Assembly: GCF_000497575.1 (NCBI RefSeq)
Contig: NZ_APJI01000005.1
Coordinates: 124,001 to 188,000, forward strand
From: Afipia sp. OHSU_II-C1
GTDB taxonomy: Bacteria > Pseudomonadota > Alphaproteobacteria > Rhizobiales > Xanthobacteraceae
Reading direction: 5' to 3'
DNA: 64,000 nt
Positions 56,350 through 64,000 of the stretch are shown piece after piece; positions within the stretch are counted from its first letter, which is position 1; each line of letters begins with the position of its first letter. Below the pieces are notes generated by a model. The model was not told the origin of the DNA. It made no database searches and saw only the letters and a program-made list of their open reading frames with translations. The translations under genes and the position numbers were made by a program.

Positions 56350-56988
56350 GTGACCAGTCCCTTGAAGGTCGAGTTTCAGTTCGATTTCGGTAGCCCGAAT
56401 GCCTATCTGGCAGAATATGCGATTCCGGGCATCGAAAAGCGTACCGGCGTCAAGTTTGACTATGTCCCGGTGCTGCTTGGTGGCATCTACAAGGCGACCA
56501 ATAACATGTCGCCGTCCGACTCGCTGCGTGGCATCAAGAACAAGCCGGAGTTCAATGCGCTCGAGACCGAGCGTTTTCTCCGCAAGTACGGCATCACCAA
56601 ATTCAAGCAGAACCCGTTCTTCCCGGTCAACACGCTGACGCTGATGCGCGTCGGCACGGCGGCCCAGTTTGAAAACATGTTCGAGCCCTATTTCCGGGCC
56701 GCCTATCATCACATGTGGGAAGAGCCGAAGAAGATGGACGATCCGGAGGTGTTCCGGAATGCATTCCTGTCGTCGGGTATCGACATCGACCGGCTTTATG
56801 CGCGTGCGCAGCAGGATGATGTCAAGAAGCGCCTGATCGAGGTCACCACCGATGCGGTGAATCGCGGCGCATTCGGCTCGCCGACCTTCTTCGTCGGCAA
56901 GGAAATGTTCTTCGGCAAGGATCAGGTGCGCGACGTGGAAGAGTCCATTGTCGAACAGCTCGGCGCGGCGAAGGCCAAGTCCGCCTGA
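56350..56988 (+). CDS. DsbA-like 2-hydroxychromene-2-carboxylate isomerase family protein
   Basis: 212 residues, thioredoxin fold of the GST-kappa/HCCA isomerase group. VEFQFDFGSPNAYLAEYAIP has the Ser-Pro in place of the C-x-x-C of DsbA, as expected of isomerases; RGAFGSPTFFVGKEMFFGKD is the cis-Pro block that ends the domain. Such enzymes isomerise ring-cleavage products (naphthalene pathway) or act on other thiol conjugates. The GTG start at 56350 is preceded by an exceptionally strong GGAGGAGGAGGAG; the frame's earlier codon at 56326 lies before that site. Followed 82 bases later by a CoA-transferase gene. Confidence 0.82.
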   Translation: MTSPLKVEFQFDFGSPNAYLAEYAIPGIEKRTGVKFDYVPVLLGGIYKATNNMSPSDSLRGIKNKPEFNALETERFLRKYGITKFKQNPFFPVNTLTLMRVGTAAQFENMFEPYFRAAYHHMWEEPKKMDDPEVFRNAFLSSGIDIDRLYARAQQDDVKKRLIEVTTDAVNRGAFGSPTFFVGKEMFFGKDQVRDVEESIVEQLGAAKAKSA

Positions 56989-57070
56989 TCGCGGCTTAAG
57001 GTTCTCGCCATCACGCCTTTGCTCGGGTAAGGCCGACAGGCCGTCCCGCCAGGAAATCAGGAAGAAGCAG

Positions 57071-58270
57071 ATGTCCGGTCCCCTTCATGGTGTGCGCGTT
57101 CTGGATCTGACCGCGGTGGTGTCGGGACCGTATGCGACGATGTTCCTGGCGGACCAGGGCGCGGATGTGCTGAAGGTCGAGCCAACTACCGGAGATGGCA
57201 CTCGCCGGAGCCGGAATCTGATCGATGCAGCTGGCGAATTCTCCGCGCTGTTCGTGTCGTGCAACCGCGGCAAGCGCTCGCTTTCGATCGATATAAAAAG
57301 CAACGCCGGCCGCGAAGTGCTGGCCAAGCTCGCTGCGCAGGCGGACGTGTTGGTGCAGAACTTCCGTCCGGGCACGATGGAGCGCCTCGGGCTCGGTCAT
57401 GAGGAATTGCGCAAGAAGTACCCGCGGCTGATTTACGTCTCGATTAGCGGGGTGGGCGACAGCGGGCCTTACGTCAAAAAGCGCGTCTATGATCCGATCG
57501 TCCAGGCGCTGTCTGGTTTTGCCGACATCCAGTCGCAGCCGGGGACCAACCGGCCGCAGATGATCCGCACCATCGTCTGCGACAAGACGACGTCGGTGTT
57601 CACGGCGCAGGCGGTGTCGTCGGCTCTGTACGCACGCGAGAAGACGGGCAAGGGCGACCACATCCAGGTGGCGATGCTGGACGCCATGATCTCGTATTTG
57701 TGGCCGGAAGGCATGATGCAATACACCGTTGTGGGCAAGGAGACGGCGGTCGGCGATCCGAACGATCGGCCTGATCTCGTATTCCAGACGCTCGACGGTT
57801 ACATTACCGCCGGCACCATCTCGGATTCCGAGTGGCTGGGCTTCTGCAACGCGACCGGCGACCCAGCACTGGCCAAGGACGAGCGTTTCGCCACGCCGAG
57901 CGCGCGGTTCATCAACGCCACGGCCCGTATCAACACCATGCAGACGTATATCGGCAAATACACCACGGCTGAATGGCTGAAGCGGCTGGACGAGAACGAT
58001 GTGCCGTGTTCGCCGATCCTGCGGCGCGGCGAAATCATCGACAATGAGCAGGTTGTGGCGCGGGGTCTGATCGAGGAATTCGAGCAGCCGACAGTTGGCC
58101 GTGTGCGGCAGCCAAAGCCCGCGGCGATCTTCGAAGTCAACAAGGCTGCCATAGGAGGTCCGGCGCCGCGGGTCGGCGAGCACTCCCGCGCGGTGCTGCG
58201 CGACCTCGGCTACAGCGATAGCGCCATCGACGCCATGATCGCAAACAAGGCTGTTAGGGCGGCGGGGTAA
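57071..58270 (+). CDS. Class III CoA-transferase (CaiB/BaiF family)
   Basis: Moves CoA between carboxylic acids. 399 residues. GVRVLDLTAVVSGPYATMFLA and DQGADVLKVEP are the N-terminal signature, NRGKRSLSIDIKSNAGREVL and QNFRPGTMERLGLG follow, and DHIQVAMLDAMISYLW is the later conserved block; the catalytic Asp is expected in the GTSG/D-P/D region (VYDPIVQALSGFADIQSQ). The ATG at 57071 has an AGGAAGAAG site. It shares the operator-bearing promoter with the isomerase gene and ends at a bidirectional terminator. Confidence 0.9.
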   Translation: MSGPLHGVRVLDLTAVVSGPYATMFLADQGADVLKVEPTTGDGTRRSRNLIDAAGEFSALFVSCNRGKRSLSIDIKSNAGREVLAKLAAQADVLVQNFRPGTMERLGLGHEELRKKYPRLIYVSISGVGDSGPYVKKRVYDPIVQALSGFADIQSQPGTNRPQMIRTIVCDKTTSVFTAQAVSSALYAREKTGKGDHIQVAMLDAMISYLWPEGMMQYTVVGKETAVGDPNDRPDLVFQTLDGYITAGTISDSEWLGFCNATGDPALAKDERFATPSARFINATARINTMQTYIGKYTTAEWLKRLDENDVPCSPILRRGEIIDNEQVVARGLIEEFEQPTVGRVRQPKPAAIFEVNKAAIGGPAPRVGEHSRAVLRDLGYSDSAIDAMIANKAVRAAG

Positions 58271-58297
58271 AAAACCGCGATGCTCACCGCATCGCGG
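58269..58297 (-). terminator. Terminator of the GST-SDR unit
   Basis: CCGCGATGC (58275-58283) pairs perfectly with GCATCGCGG (58289-58297), five-base loop. Read on the minus strand the stem is followed by TTTTTT, so it ends the minus-strand transcript; it also lies directly after the CoA-transferase stop. Confidence 0.85.
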
Positions 58298-58314
58298 GTA
58301 CTTTCATCGGAAAA

Positions 58315-58995
58315 TCAAGCTTGCTTTTTGACAGGAGCACTGGGCGGCGTCGGCGTCATATTCGCTGCCATTCCGCTGCGATATCCCGGCCGCGCCTGGA
58401 TGCGTTCGAGATAGGGGTGGGCGTTGTCGCAAATGCCGACACCGTAAGCGATCGCCCAATCGAGACATGTCGTGAGTAGAATGTCCGCGCTGGTAAACTG
58501 ATCGCCCATCAAGAACGTTCGCCCATCGGCGAGAGCCACTTCGACGTGCCGCAACTGCTCGCGAAAATACTCGCCGGCTTTGGCGACGACATCGGGGGCA
58601 ATGCCGTAGATCGGCCCAAGCGCGTCAGCGCTGTGGCGGCGCATCACGTAGAGGCTTGTTGAATCAAGCTCGGTCACAATGAAAAAGCACCATTCCAGCC
58701 ACTTGGCATACTGCGCTTTGTCTTCTGGAATGAGCGATCTGCCTGGCCCGCCGTAGGTGCGCGACAGATACGCGACAATGGCGGCGCTCTCACCGATTGC
58801 GAAATCGCCGTCCTGCAGCAACGGCACTTTTTGGCGCGGGTTGAGCTTGGTGTATTCGGCGGTCTTGGTCTCGCCGGTGCGAGGGCCGATGGCGCGGGTT
58901 TCGTAGGTCAGGCCAAGTTCGGCCATCGCCCAGTGCGGGCGGACCGTACGGCTGGTTCCGACGCCCCACAGGGTGAGGTGCGGTGCGGTCGCCAT
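58315..58995 (-). CDS. Glutathione S-transferase family protein
   Basis: 226 residues. N-terminal thioredoxin domain LTLWGVGTSRTVRPHWAMAE with the Ser/Arg active-site region, then NPRQKVPLLQDGDFAIGESA (cis-Pro and the E-S pair that binds glutathione) and AAIVAYLSRTYG. The C-terminal all-helical domain has FLMGDQFTSADILLTTCLDW (N-capping box, S-x-A-D). The ATG at 58995 lies one base after the stop of the SDR gene upstream, so the genes are co-transcribed and the longer upstream frame is not used. May handle reactive intermediates of the catabolic route. Confidence 0.88.
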   Translation of the reverse strand: MATAPHLTLWGVGTSRTVRPHWAMAELGLTYETRAIGPRTGETKTAEYTKLNPRQKVPLLQDGDFAIGESAAIVAYLSRTYGGPGRSLIPEDKAQYAKWLEWCFFIVTELDSTSLYVMRRHSADALGPIYGIAPDVVAKAGEYFREQLRHVEVALADGRTFLMGDQFTSADILLTTCLDWAIAYGVGICDNAHPYLERIQARPGYRSGMAANMTPTPPSAPVKKQA

Positions 58996-58996
58996 G

Positions 58997-59755
58997 TCAC
59001 CAGGTCTCCACAGAGGGACGCAGATCGAGTTCGTGAGTCCAACCGTCGCGCTTCTGGTGATGTGTGAACCAGTACGCGTCTGCAATCGAGTCTGTCTTGG
59101 TCAGGCTGTCGGCCGGGATGTCGCTAGCTTCAATACCCTTAGCGGCCTTCATGCGCAGATGAATCGCCTCGCTGTCCACGGCCGCGTCGATCAGCAGATG
59201 GACAACATGAATATTCTTGGGGCCCAGTTCGCGCGCCATCGCTTGGGCCACGGCACGGAGGCCGAACTTGGCAGATGAGAACGCGGCAAAACCTTTCCCG
59301 CCGCGCACACTCGCTGTTGCGCCGGTGAACAGGATGGTGCCCCGGCCGCGCGGGAGCATGTTCTTGGCGGCTTCGCGGCCGACAAGAAATCCGCCATAGC
59401 AGGCGAGTTCCCATGCCTTGAAGAACAGCTTCTCGGTGGTCTCCAGCAGCGGCTTGTTGACGTTGGACCCCGCGTTGTAGAGGCAAACCTCGATCGGCCC
59501 GATTTCCTTTTCGATGCGCGCAAACATGGCCTGCACATCGGCTTCCTGGCGGGCATCGACGCTGATGGCGTGGACTTCACATCCTTCCGCCTTCAATTCA
59601 TCGACAAGCGATTGAGATTTCGCTGCGTCGCGGCGGGCCACGCATACCTTGTATCCACCCTTGGCGAATCGGCGGGCGACCGCCGCACCGATAGCGTCAC
59701 CCGCGCCGACCAGCAAAACCACGCCGTTGCCCTGAGCCAAGATCGTTTCTCCCAT
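58997..59755 (-). CDS. Tyr-less short-chain dehydrogenase (SDR_c10-like)
   Basis: 252 residues with a Rossmann SDR fold. The glycine motif is VGAGDAIGAAVARRF, not the canonical T-G-x3-G-x-G, and NAGSNVNK is the N-A-G block. At the active site LFTGATASVRGG is followed by FAAFSSAKFGLR: Phe159 replaces the catalytic Tyr and Lys163 is kept. This is the pattern of the SDR_c10 group. Catalysis of a normal alcohol oxidation is doubtful. It is first of a two-gene unit with the GST and is divergent from the ligase operon; its paralogue lies at 61599. Confidence 0.85.
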   Translation of the reverse strand: MGETILAQGNGVVLLVGAGDAIGAAVARRFAKGGYKVCVARRDAAKSQSLVDELKAEGCEVHAISVDARQEADVQAMFARIEKEIGPIEVCLYNAGSNVNKPLLETTEKLFFKAWELACYGGFLVGREAAKNMLPRGRGTILFTGATASVRGGKGFAAFSSAKFGLRAVAQAMARELGPKNIHVVHLLIDAAVDSEAIHLRMKAAKGIEASDIPADSLTKTDSIADAYWFTHHQKRDGWTHELDLRPSVETW

Positions 59756-59892
59756 TAAGTTCTTATTTGATACTTTCTTTCATAGCGGCCATACCGATCC
59801 TTGTAAACGAATATCGTCGCAATCTGCACCGACCTGTGGCCTATGGGTGGGCTGAGGCCGGAACCAAGATCTATCGCGCCGCATCATTCAGA

Positions 59893-59922
59893 TTGACTAG
59901 TTCTAAAAAAGAACGCTAACGT
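59893..59922 (+). promoter_or_regulatory. Promoter with operator for the ligase-SDR-ACAD operon
   Basis: TTGACT (59893-59898) and a weak -10 TAACGT (59917-59922) are 18 bases apart; the spacer holds AGTTC-TAAAAAA-GAAC-G (59899-59915), identical to the site at 52458 except for the last base. Because the -10 overlaps a GTG at 59921, translation must start further downstream, at the TTG of 59978. Confidence 0.65.
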
Positions 59923-59977
59923 GCGTCCACGTCAAGACCGCCGCCGAAGCGGTCGAAGAATATTGCCGGAGGATAAA

Positions 59978-61534
59978 TTGGCTAGCGCTCAACCCGAATT
60001 CGATGTTTCCGATATTCTGGATGGATTGCCAGAGCGGCTACACGACACGATGGCACGCGCCGTCGCGGAAACCCCGGATCATCCGGCCCTGATCGAGGAT
60101 GGCCGAGCCTGGTCTTATCGGCAACTGGCCAACAATGTTGACCAAACCGCTGCATCACTGACCGCATTGGGCATTCGTCCGGGCGACCGGATGATGATTG
60201 TCAGCGAGAATAGCATCGCGCTGGTGGCGCTTCTGCTGGCTGCCAGCAAGATCAACGCCTGGGCCATTGTTGTGAATCCGCGGCTATCGCCACGCGAGTT
60301 GGATCAGATTCGCGATCACAGCGGCTCGCGCCGCATGTTCTTCACGGCTGATGTCTCCGGCGAGGCTGCGAGCCATGCGCAGCGCGTGGGCACGGAAATC
60401 GCGAAGGTCGGTCCGCTCGACAATATCGGCGTCAGTGCGTTGAACGAGACGACGACGCCGGAGCCTGTGCAAACCAGTCCGGCGAAGCAGGTGGCTGTCC
60501 TGATCTATACGTCCGGGACCACAGGGACGCCAAAAGGCGTCATGCTGACTCACGAGAATCTGCTGTTTAGCGCCAGGACCACGGCGCTGCTCAGGCGGAT
60601 GGACAATCGGGACAAGCTCTACGTCGTTCTTCCCATCTCTCATATCGTCGGTGTTTCGCTGACTTTGATGACGCTGATGACAGGCGGCACCGTCCGGCTG
60701 GTCAGCAAGTACGATCCCGCAGCGCTTGCAAAAGCCATCGCGGAAGAGGGGATCACCATCCTCAATGGTGTGCCGGCAACCTATCAGCGCCTGCTTGAGT
60801 ACAAGACGCTTTCCGGCGTCCCGAAACTGAACAAGGGTTCGCTGAGATATATTGGCGTTGCTGGCGCGCCGCTCGATCCAGATTTGAAGTCCCGTGTCGA
60901 AGCAGAGCTTGGTCTGCCTCTGCTGAATGGATACGGCATTACCGAATGCGCGCCGGGGATTTCTGGCGTTCGGATCGAAGCGCCACGCCCTGACAGTGCG
61001 GTCGGCCAGATTGTGCCGGGCGTGGAAGGGCGCATCATCGATCGCGACGGCAAGCTGGCAGCGAACGGAGCTGTGGGCGAACTTCATGTTCGCGGAAAGA
61101 ACGTGATGCTCGGATACTACCGCGCGCCTGATTTGACAGAGAAGGTCATCGATCGCGATGGATGGTTCAATACAGGCGATCTAGCGTACCTTGACGGCGA
61201 CTGCATGTTCATCGTCGGGCGCACCAAGGAAATGATCATTCGTTCGGGATTCAACGTCTATCCCGCCGAAGTGGAAGCCGTGCTGAGTTCGCATGACGCA
61301 GTCGTGCAATCCGCTGTCGTCGGACGTAGTGCCGACGGCAACGAAGAAGTGGTGGCGTTCGTTCAGCTGCTGAAGGGCTCTAACGTGACGCCCTCCGAAC
61401 TGATGGCGTTCGCCGGCAAACAGCTCACATCTTACAAGCGTCCATCGCAGATCATCGTGCTCGATGCATTGCCGGCGACATCGACGGGCAAGATTCTCAA
61501 ACACAAGTTGGCTGAATCGTTGCGAGGCACCTGA
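59978..61534 (+). CDS. Acyl-CoA ligase (AMP-dependent synthetase)
   Basis: 518 residues from a TTG start that has GGAGGA eight bases upstream; the frame's GTG at 59921 lies within the promoter. YTSGTTGTPKGVMLTHEN, NGYGITECAPGISG, FNTGDLAYLDGDCMFIVG with RTKEMIIRSGFNVYPAEVE and TSTGKILKHKL (Lys) are all present. The best matches are the dicarboxylate/long-chain and aromatic acid ligases of this superfamily, but the substrate is open. It leads an operon with an SDR and two acyl-CoA dehydrogenases, which suggests that the acid is activated and then beta-oxidised. Confidence 0.9.
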   Translation: MASAQPEFDVSDILDGLPERLHDTMARAVAETPDHPALIEDGRAWSYRQLANNVDQTAASLTALGIRPGDRMMIVSENSIALVALLLAASKINAWAIVVNPRLSPRELDQIRDHSGSRRMFFTADVSGEAASHAQRVGTEIAKVGPLDNIGVSALNETTTPEPVQTSPAKQVAVLIYTSGTTGTPKGVMLTHENLLFSARTTALLRRMDNRDKLYVVLPISHIVGVSLTLMTLMTGGTVRLVSKYDPAALAKAIAEEGITILNGVPATYQRLLEYKTLSGVPKLNKGSLRYIGVAGAPLDPDLKSRVEAELGLPLLNGYGITECAPGISGVRIEAPRPDSAVGQIVPGVEGRIIDRDGKLAANGAVGELHVRGKNVMLGYYRAPDLTEKVIDRDGWFNTGDLAYLDGDCMFIVGRTKEMIIRSGFNVYPAEVEAVLSSHDAVVQSAVVGRSADGNEEVVAFVQLLKGSNVTPSELMAFAGKQLTSYKRPSQIIVLDALPATSTGKILKHKLAESLRGT

Positions 61535-61598
61535 CGTCTCGTTGAGACGCCGCCTTCGCTGATGAACTTTGAAAATTCCTCTTTCTAGGAGAAAGATC

Positions 61599-62342
61599 TT
61601 GCAGAAACGTAACGCGACCGTGGCGGTGATCGGCGCCGGAGATTTCATCGGCGGCGAAATCGCCAAGAAATTCGCAGCCGAAGGTTTCACGGTCTTTGTG
61701 GGGCGCCGTCAGGGCGAGAAACTCGAGCCTCTGATGAAAGAGATCAGAGATGCAGGCGGAACGGTATTTGGCCGTTCGCTCGATGCGCGCAAGGAAGAGG
61801 AGATGATTTCCTTCATTTCCGACGCCGACAAGCATGCTCCGCTGGAAGTCTGCATTTTCAACATCGGCGCCAACGTCAATTTCCCGATCCTCGAAACCAC
61901 CGAACGGGTCTTCCGCAAGGTTTGGGAAATGGCCTGCTACTCCGGCTTCCTTGCGGGACGTGAAGCAGCCCGGGTGATGCTGCCGCGCGGCAAAGGTGCG
62001 ATCTTCTTCACCGGTGCGACCGCGAGCTTGCGCGGCGGTTCGGGGTTTGCGGCTTTCGCCAGCGCCAAGTTCGGTCTTCGCGCCGTCGCGCAGGCGATCG
62101 CGCGGGAGCTTGGACCGAAGAACATCCACGTTTCTCACCTCATCATCGATTCCAGCGTCGATACGGAGTGGGTGCGGCAACTGATCGCCAATCGCGAGGG
62201 CAAAGAGGCGATCGAGAATCTCGATCCGAACCGCCTGATGCGCCCGGCTGCGGTCGCAGAGACTTATTGGCAGCTTTATCAGCAGCCGCGCGATGCCTGG
62301 ACGTTCGAGACCGAAATCCGCCCGTTCGGCGAGAAGTGGTAA
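61599..62342 (+). CDS. Tyr-less short-chain dehydrogenase (SDR_c10-like), paralogue
   Basis: 247 residues from a TTG with AGGAG eight bases upstream; another TTG at 61569 lies before that site. The sequence VAVIGAGDFIGGEIAKKFA is the altered glycine loop and ATASLRGGSGFAAFASAKFG carries Phe153 and Lys157 where Tyr-x3-Lys is expected. It is closely related to the SDR at 58997 (shared blocks GFAAF-SAKFGLRAVAQA and RELGPKNIHV) but on the other strand and in another operon. Function unknown; the two may form a heteromer or be successive duplicates. Confidence 0.85.
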   Translation: MQKRNATVAVIGAGDFIGGEIAKKFAAEGFTVFVGRRQGEKLEPLMKEIRDAGGTVFGRSLDARKEEEMISFISDADKHAPLEVCIFNIGANVNFPILETTERVFRKVWEMACYSGFLAGREAARVMLPRGKGAIFFTGATASLRGGSGFAAFASAKFGLRAVAQAIARELGPKNIHVSHLIIDSSVDTEWVRQLIANREGKEAIENLDPNRLMRPAAVAETYWQLYQQPRDAWTFETEIRPFGEKW

Positions 62343-62354
62343 CGGAGCCTTCCG

Positions 62355-63536
62355 ATGGAGCTGAAGCTTTCCAGTGAAGATGCGGCGTTTCGGGATGAGG
62401 TAAGGGCCTTCATCGCGGACAACTATCCGCAGGAAATGCGCGTGCCGAATCCGGAAACGGATCTGACCAAGGAGCAGTCGATGCTCTGGCACAAGATCCT
62501 GCACAAGAAGGGATGGATCGCACCGCTGTGGCCGAAGGAATACGGCGGGCCCGGCTGGTCGATCACACAGCGCTTTATCTGGGAGCAGGAAACCACGCGC
62601 GCCGGAACGCTGCCGCCTCTGGCGTTCAGCGTCACGATGGTTGGGCCTGTTATCTATACGTACGGCAACGACGCGCAAAAGAAGAAGTTTTTGCCGCGGA
62701 TTCTGTCGGGCGAGGACTGGTGGTGCCAAGGTTACTCGGAGCCTGGCTCAGGATCGGATCTTGCGTCGGTTCGCACCAAGGCAGTGCGTGAGGGCGACCA
62801 TTACATCGTCAATGGCCACAAGACCTGGACCACGCTGGCCCAGCACGCAGACTGGATTTTCTGTCTGGTGCGTACGGACCCGACAGCGAAGGCGCAGTCG
62901 GGCATTTCCTTCCTGCTCATCGATATGAAGAGTCCGGGTGTAACGGTTCGGCCGATTATCACGATCGACGGGTCGCATGAAGTCAACGATGTCTTCCTGG
63001 AGAACGTCCGCGTTCCCGCCGAAAATCTGATCGGTGAGGAGAACAAGGGTTGGACTTACGCGAAATTCCTGCTTGGCAACGAGCGGACCAGCATGGCGGG
63101 CATCGGGCGCTCGACACGCTATCTGAACAAGCTGAAGAAGATCGTGAAGGCCGAGATTGCCGAGGACGATCCTGCTTTCAATGAGTTCACCAAGGACATT
63201 GCCCGCGTCGAACTCGATGTGCTGGCGCTGGAAGCCACCGAGCTTCGCGTTGTTGCGCAGATGGCGCGGGGGATCGATCCGGGACCTGCGGCCTCGCTGT
63301 TCAAGATCCGGGGCACCGAAATCTTCCAGCGCATCACCGATCTGACGCACCGGGCCATTGGCAACTACGGTCTGGCGCTACGCGAGCATCCGGCCAGCGC
63401 AAACACCTTCATGCCGGGGCCGGCCGATGGTCACACCGCGCCAGAGAAGTATCTGAACGCGCGCAAGCTCAGCATTTACGGCGGATCGAACGAGATCCAG
63501 CGCAACATCATCGCGAAAGCGGTGCTCGGTCTTTAA
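62355..63536 (+). CDS. Acyl-CoA dehydrogenase, large-subunit type (PimC-like)
   Basis: FAD enzyme that makes the alpha-beta double bond in acyl-CoA. 393 residues. KKGWIAPLWPKEYGGPGWS, the GYSEPGSGSDLASVRTKAVR (FAD-binding, YSEPGxGSD) and YIVNGHKTWTT blocks, then NERTSMAGIGRSTRYLNKL, and the end YGGSNEIQRNIIAKAVLGL are typical. Length and sequence resemble PimC of the pimeloyl-CoA pathway. Such proteins pair with a second, smaller acyl-CoA dehydrogenase, and one follows after 21 bases. Confidence 0.9.
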   Translation: MELKLSSEDAAFRDEVRAFIADNYPQEMRVPNPETDLTKEQSMLWHKILHKKGWIAPLWPKEYGGPGWSITQRFIWEQETTRAGTLPPLAFSVTMVGPVIYTYGNDAQKKKFLPRILSGEDWWCQGYSEPGSGSDLASVRTKAVREGDHYIVNGHKTWTTLAQHADWIFCLVRTDPTAKAQSGISFLLIDMKSPGVTVRPIITIDGSHEVNDVFLENVRVPAENLIGEENKGWTYAKFLLGNERTSMAGIGRSTRYLNKLKKIVKAEIAEDDPAFNEFTKDIARVELDVLALEATELRVVAQMARGIDPGPAASLFKIRGTEIFQRITDLTHRAIGNYGLALREHPASANTFMPGPADGHTAPEKYLNARKLSIYGGSNEIQRNIIAKAVLGL

Positions 63537-63557
63537 TCGCGTCGCACGAGGCATCCG

Positions 63558-64000
63558 GTGGATATTCAGTTTACGGAAGAACAGGAACTCCTGCGTAGCA
63601 GCATTCAGAAACTGCTACGCGACCAGTACGATTTCGATACGCGTCGTAAAATCGTCGCGACGGAAGAAGGGTGGAGCAAGAAGCACTGGAGCGCTTTCGC
63701 GGAGCTTGGCCTGCTGGCCGCCCCCTTTGCCGAGTCCTCTGGCGGGCTTGGCGGCGGACCGCTGGCGACGATGATCGTGATGCAGGAATTCGGCCGCCAT
63801 CTCGTGGTGGAGCCCTTCTTCGAGACCGTCGTGCTGGCGGGTGGTCTGATCGAGGATGTCGGCACCGACGCACAACGTGAAGAATTTCTGCCACCGATCA
63901 TGGCGGGTGAAGCTGTCTGGGCGCTGGCATGGACCGAGGGCCGGTCGCGGTATGACCCCAATAATGTAGCAACAACTGCCAAGCGCAGTGGCGACAACTA
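63558..64000 (+). CDS. Acyl-CoA dehydrogenase, small-subunit type (PimD-like), 3' end missing
   Basis: Open frame from GTG 63558 to the window edge, 147 residues. DIQFTEEQELLRSSIQKLLR, DQYDFDTRRKIVATEEGWSK, then GLLAAPFAESSGGLGGGPLA and VVEPFFETVVLAGGLIE match the PimD-like partner type, which often lacks an active-site Glu of its own. GTG is favoured because the preceding stop is 21 bases upstream and no ATG starts the domain. The rest lies outside the window. Confidence 0.85.
   Translation, partial: MDIQFTEEQELLRSSIQKLLRDQYDFDTRRKIVATEEGWSKKHWSAFAELGLLAAPFAESSGGLGGGPLATMIVMQEFGRHLVVEPFFETVVLAGGLIEDVGTDAQREEFLPPIMAGEAVWALAWTEGRSRYDPNNVATTAKRSGDN

Overview
The window is chromosomal DNA of a GC-rich alphaproteobacterium, most likely of the Bradyrhizobium/Rhodopseudomonas/Afipia/Nitrobacter group. 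I infer this from gene order (ribH-nusB-thiL-hppA, then yceD-plsX-fabH-ihfA-merR-tRNA-Pro), from the K+-independent type of the H+-pyrophosphatase, and from the many acyl-CoA ligase, dehydrogenase and CoA-transferase genes. No species can be named from the sequence alone.

Region 1 (1-13 kb) is housekeeping. It starts with the 3' part of an acyl-CoA ligase. Next come riboflavin synthesis (ribH), transcription antitermination (nusB), thiamine phosphate kinase (thiL) and a membrane pyrophosphatase. After a small RMF-like protein and a TctC-type binding protein come a BamE-like lipoprotein, a cytochrome bc1 assembly chaperone, YceD, the phospholipid/fatty acid genes plsX-fabH, ihfA, a MerR regulator and tRNA-Pro(GGG).

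Region 2 (13-52 kb) is a large surface-polysaccharide locus that begins right after the tRNA. It encodes sugar-nucleotide synthesis: dTDP-L-rhamnose (rfbB-D-A-C), GDP-4-keto-6-deoxymannose (gmd plus a second Gmd-like gene), a GDP-mannose/UDP-glucose-type dehydrogenase, and galE. It also encodes many glycosyltransferases (GT4, GT2, GT61, two tandem double-domain GTs, and three GT39/ArnT-like membrane enzymes). Decoration genes are an acyltransferase, an Stf0 sulfotransferase, a methyltransferase-WbsX fusion and a second methyltransferase. Export and ligation are covered by a Wzm/Wzt ABC exporter with a short Wzt, a WaaL/Wzy-type ligase and an LptF-type permease. Together they fit an ABC-exported, rhamnose-containing O-antigen or similar glycan. 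One GT2 gene (about 35.57 kb) is interrupted by a frameshift.

Region 3 (52.3-64 kb) is a CoA-thioester catabolic locus: a LivK-type binding protein, two acyl-CoA ligases, a DsbA/HCCA-isomerase-like protein, a class III CoA-transferase, a GST, two SDRs that lack the catalytic tyrosine, and a pair of acyl-CoA dehydrogenases resembling PimC/PimD. Three promoters here carry the same palindrome (AGTTC-N7-GAACT) in the -35/-10 spacer, and an HxlR-type regulator gene lies beside one of them. This looks like a small regulon and is the most interesting unexplained signal in the window.

No CRISPR array, rRNA, insertion sequence, integrase or phage gene was seen.
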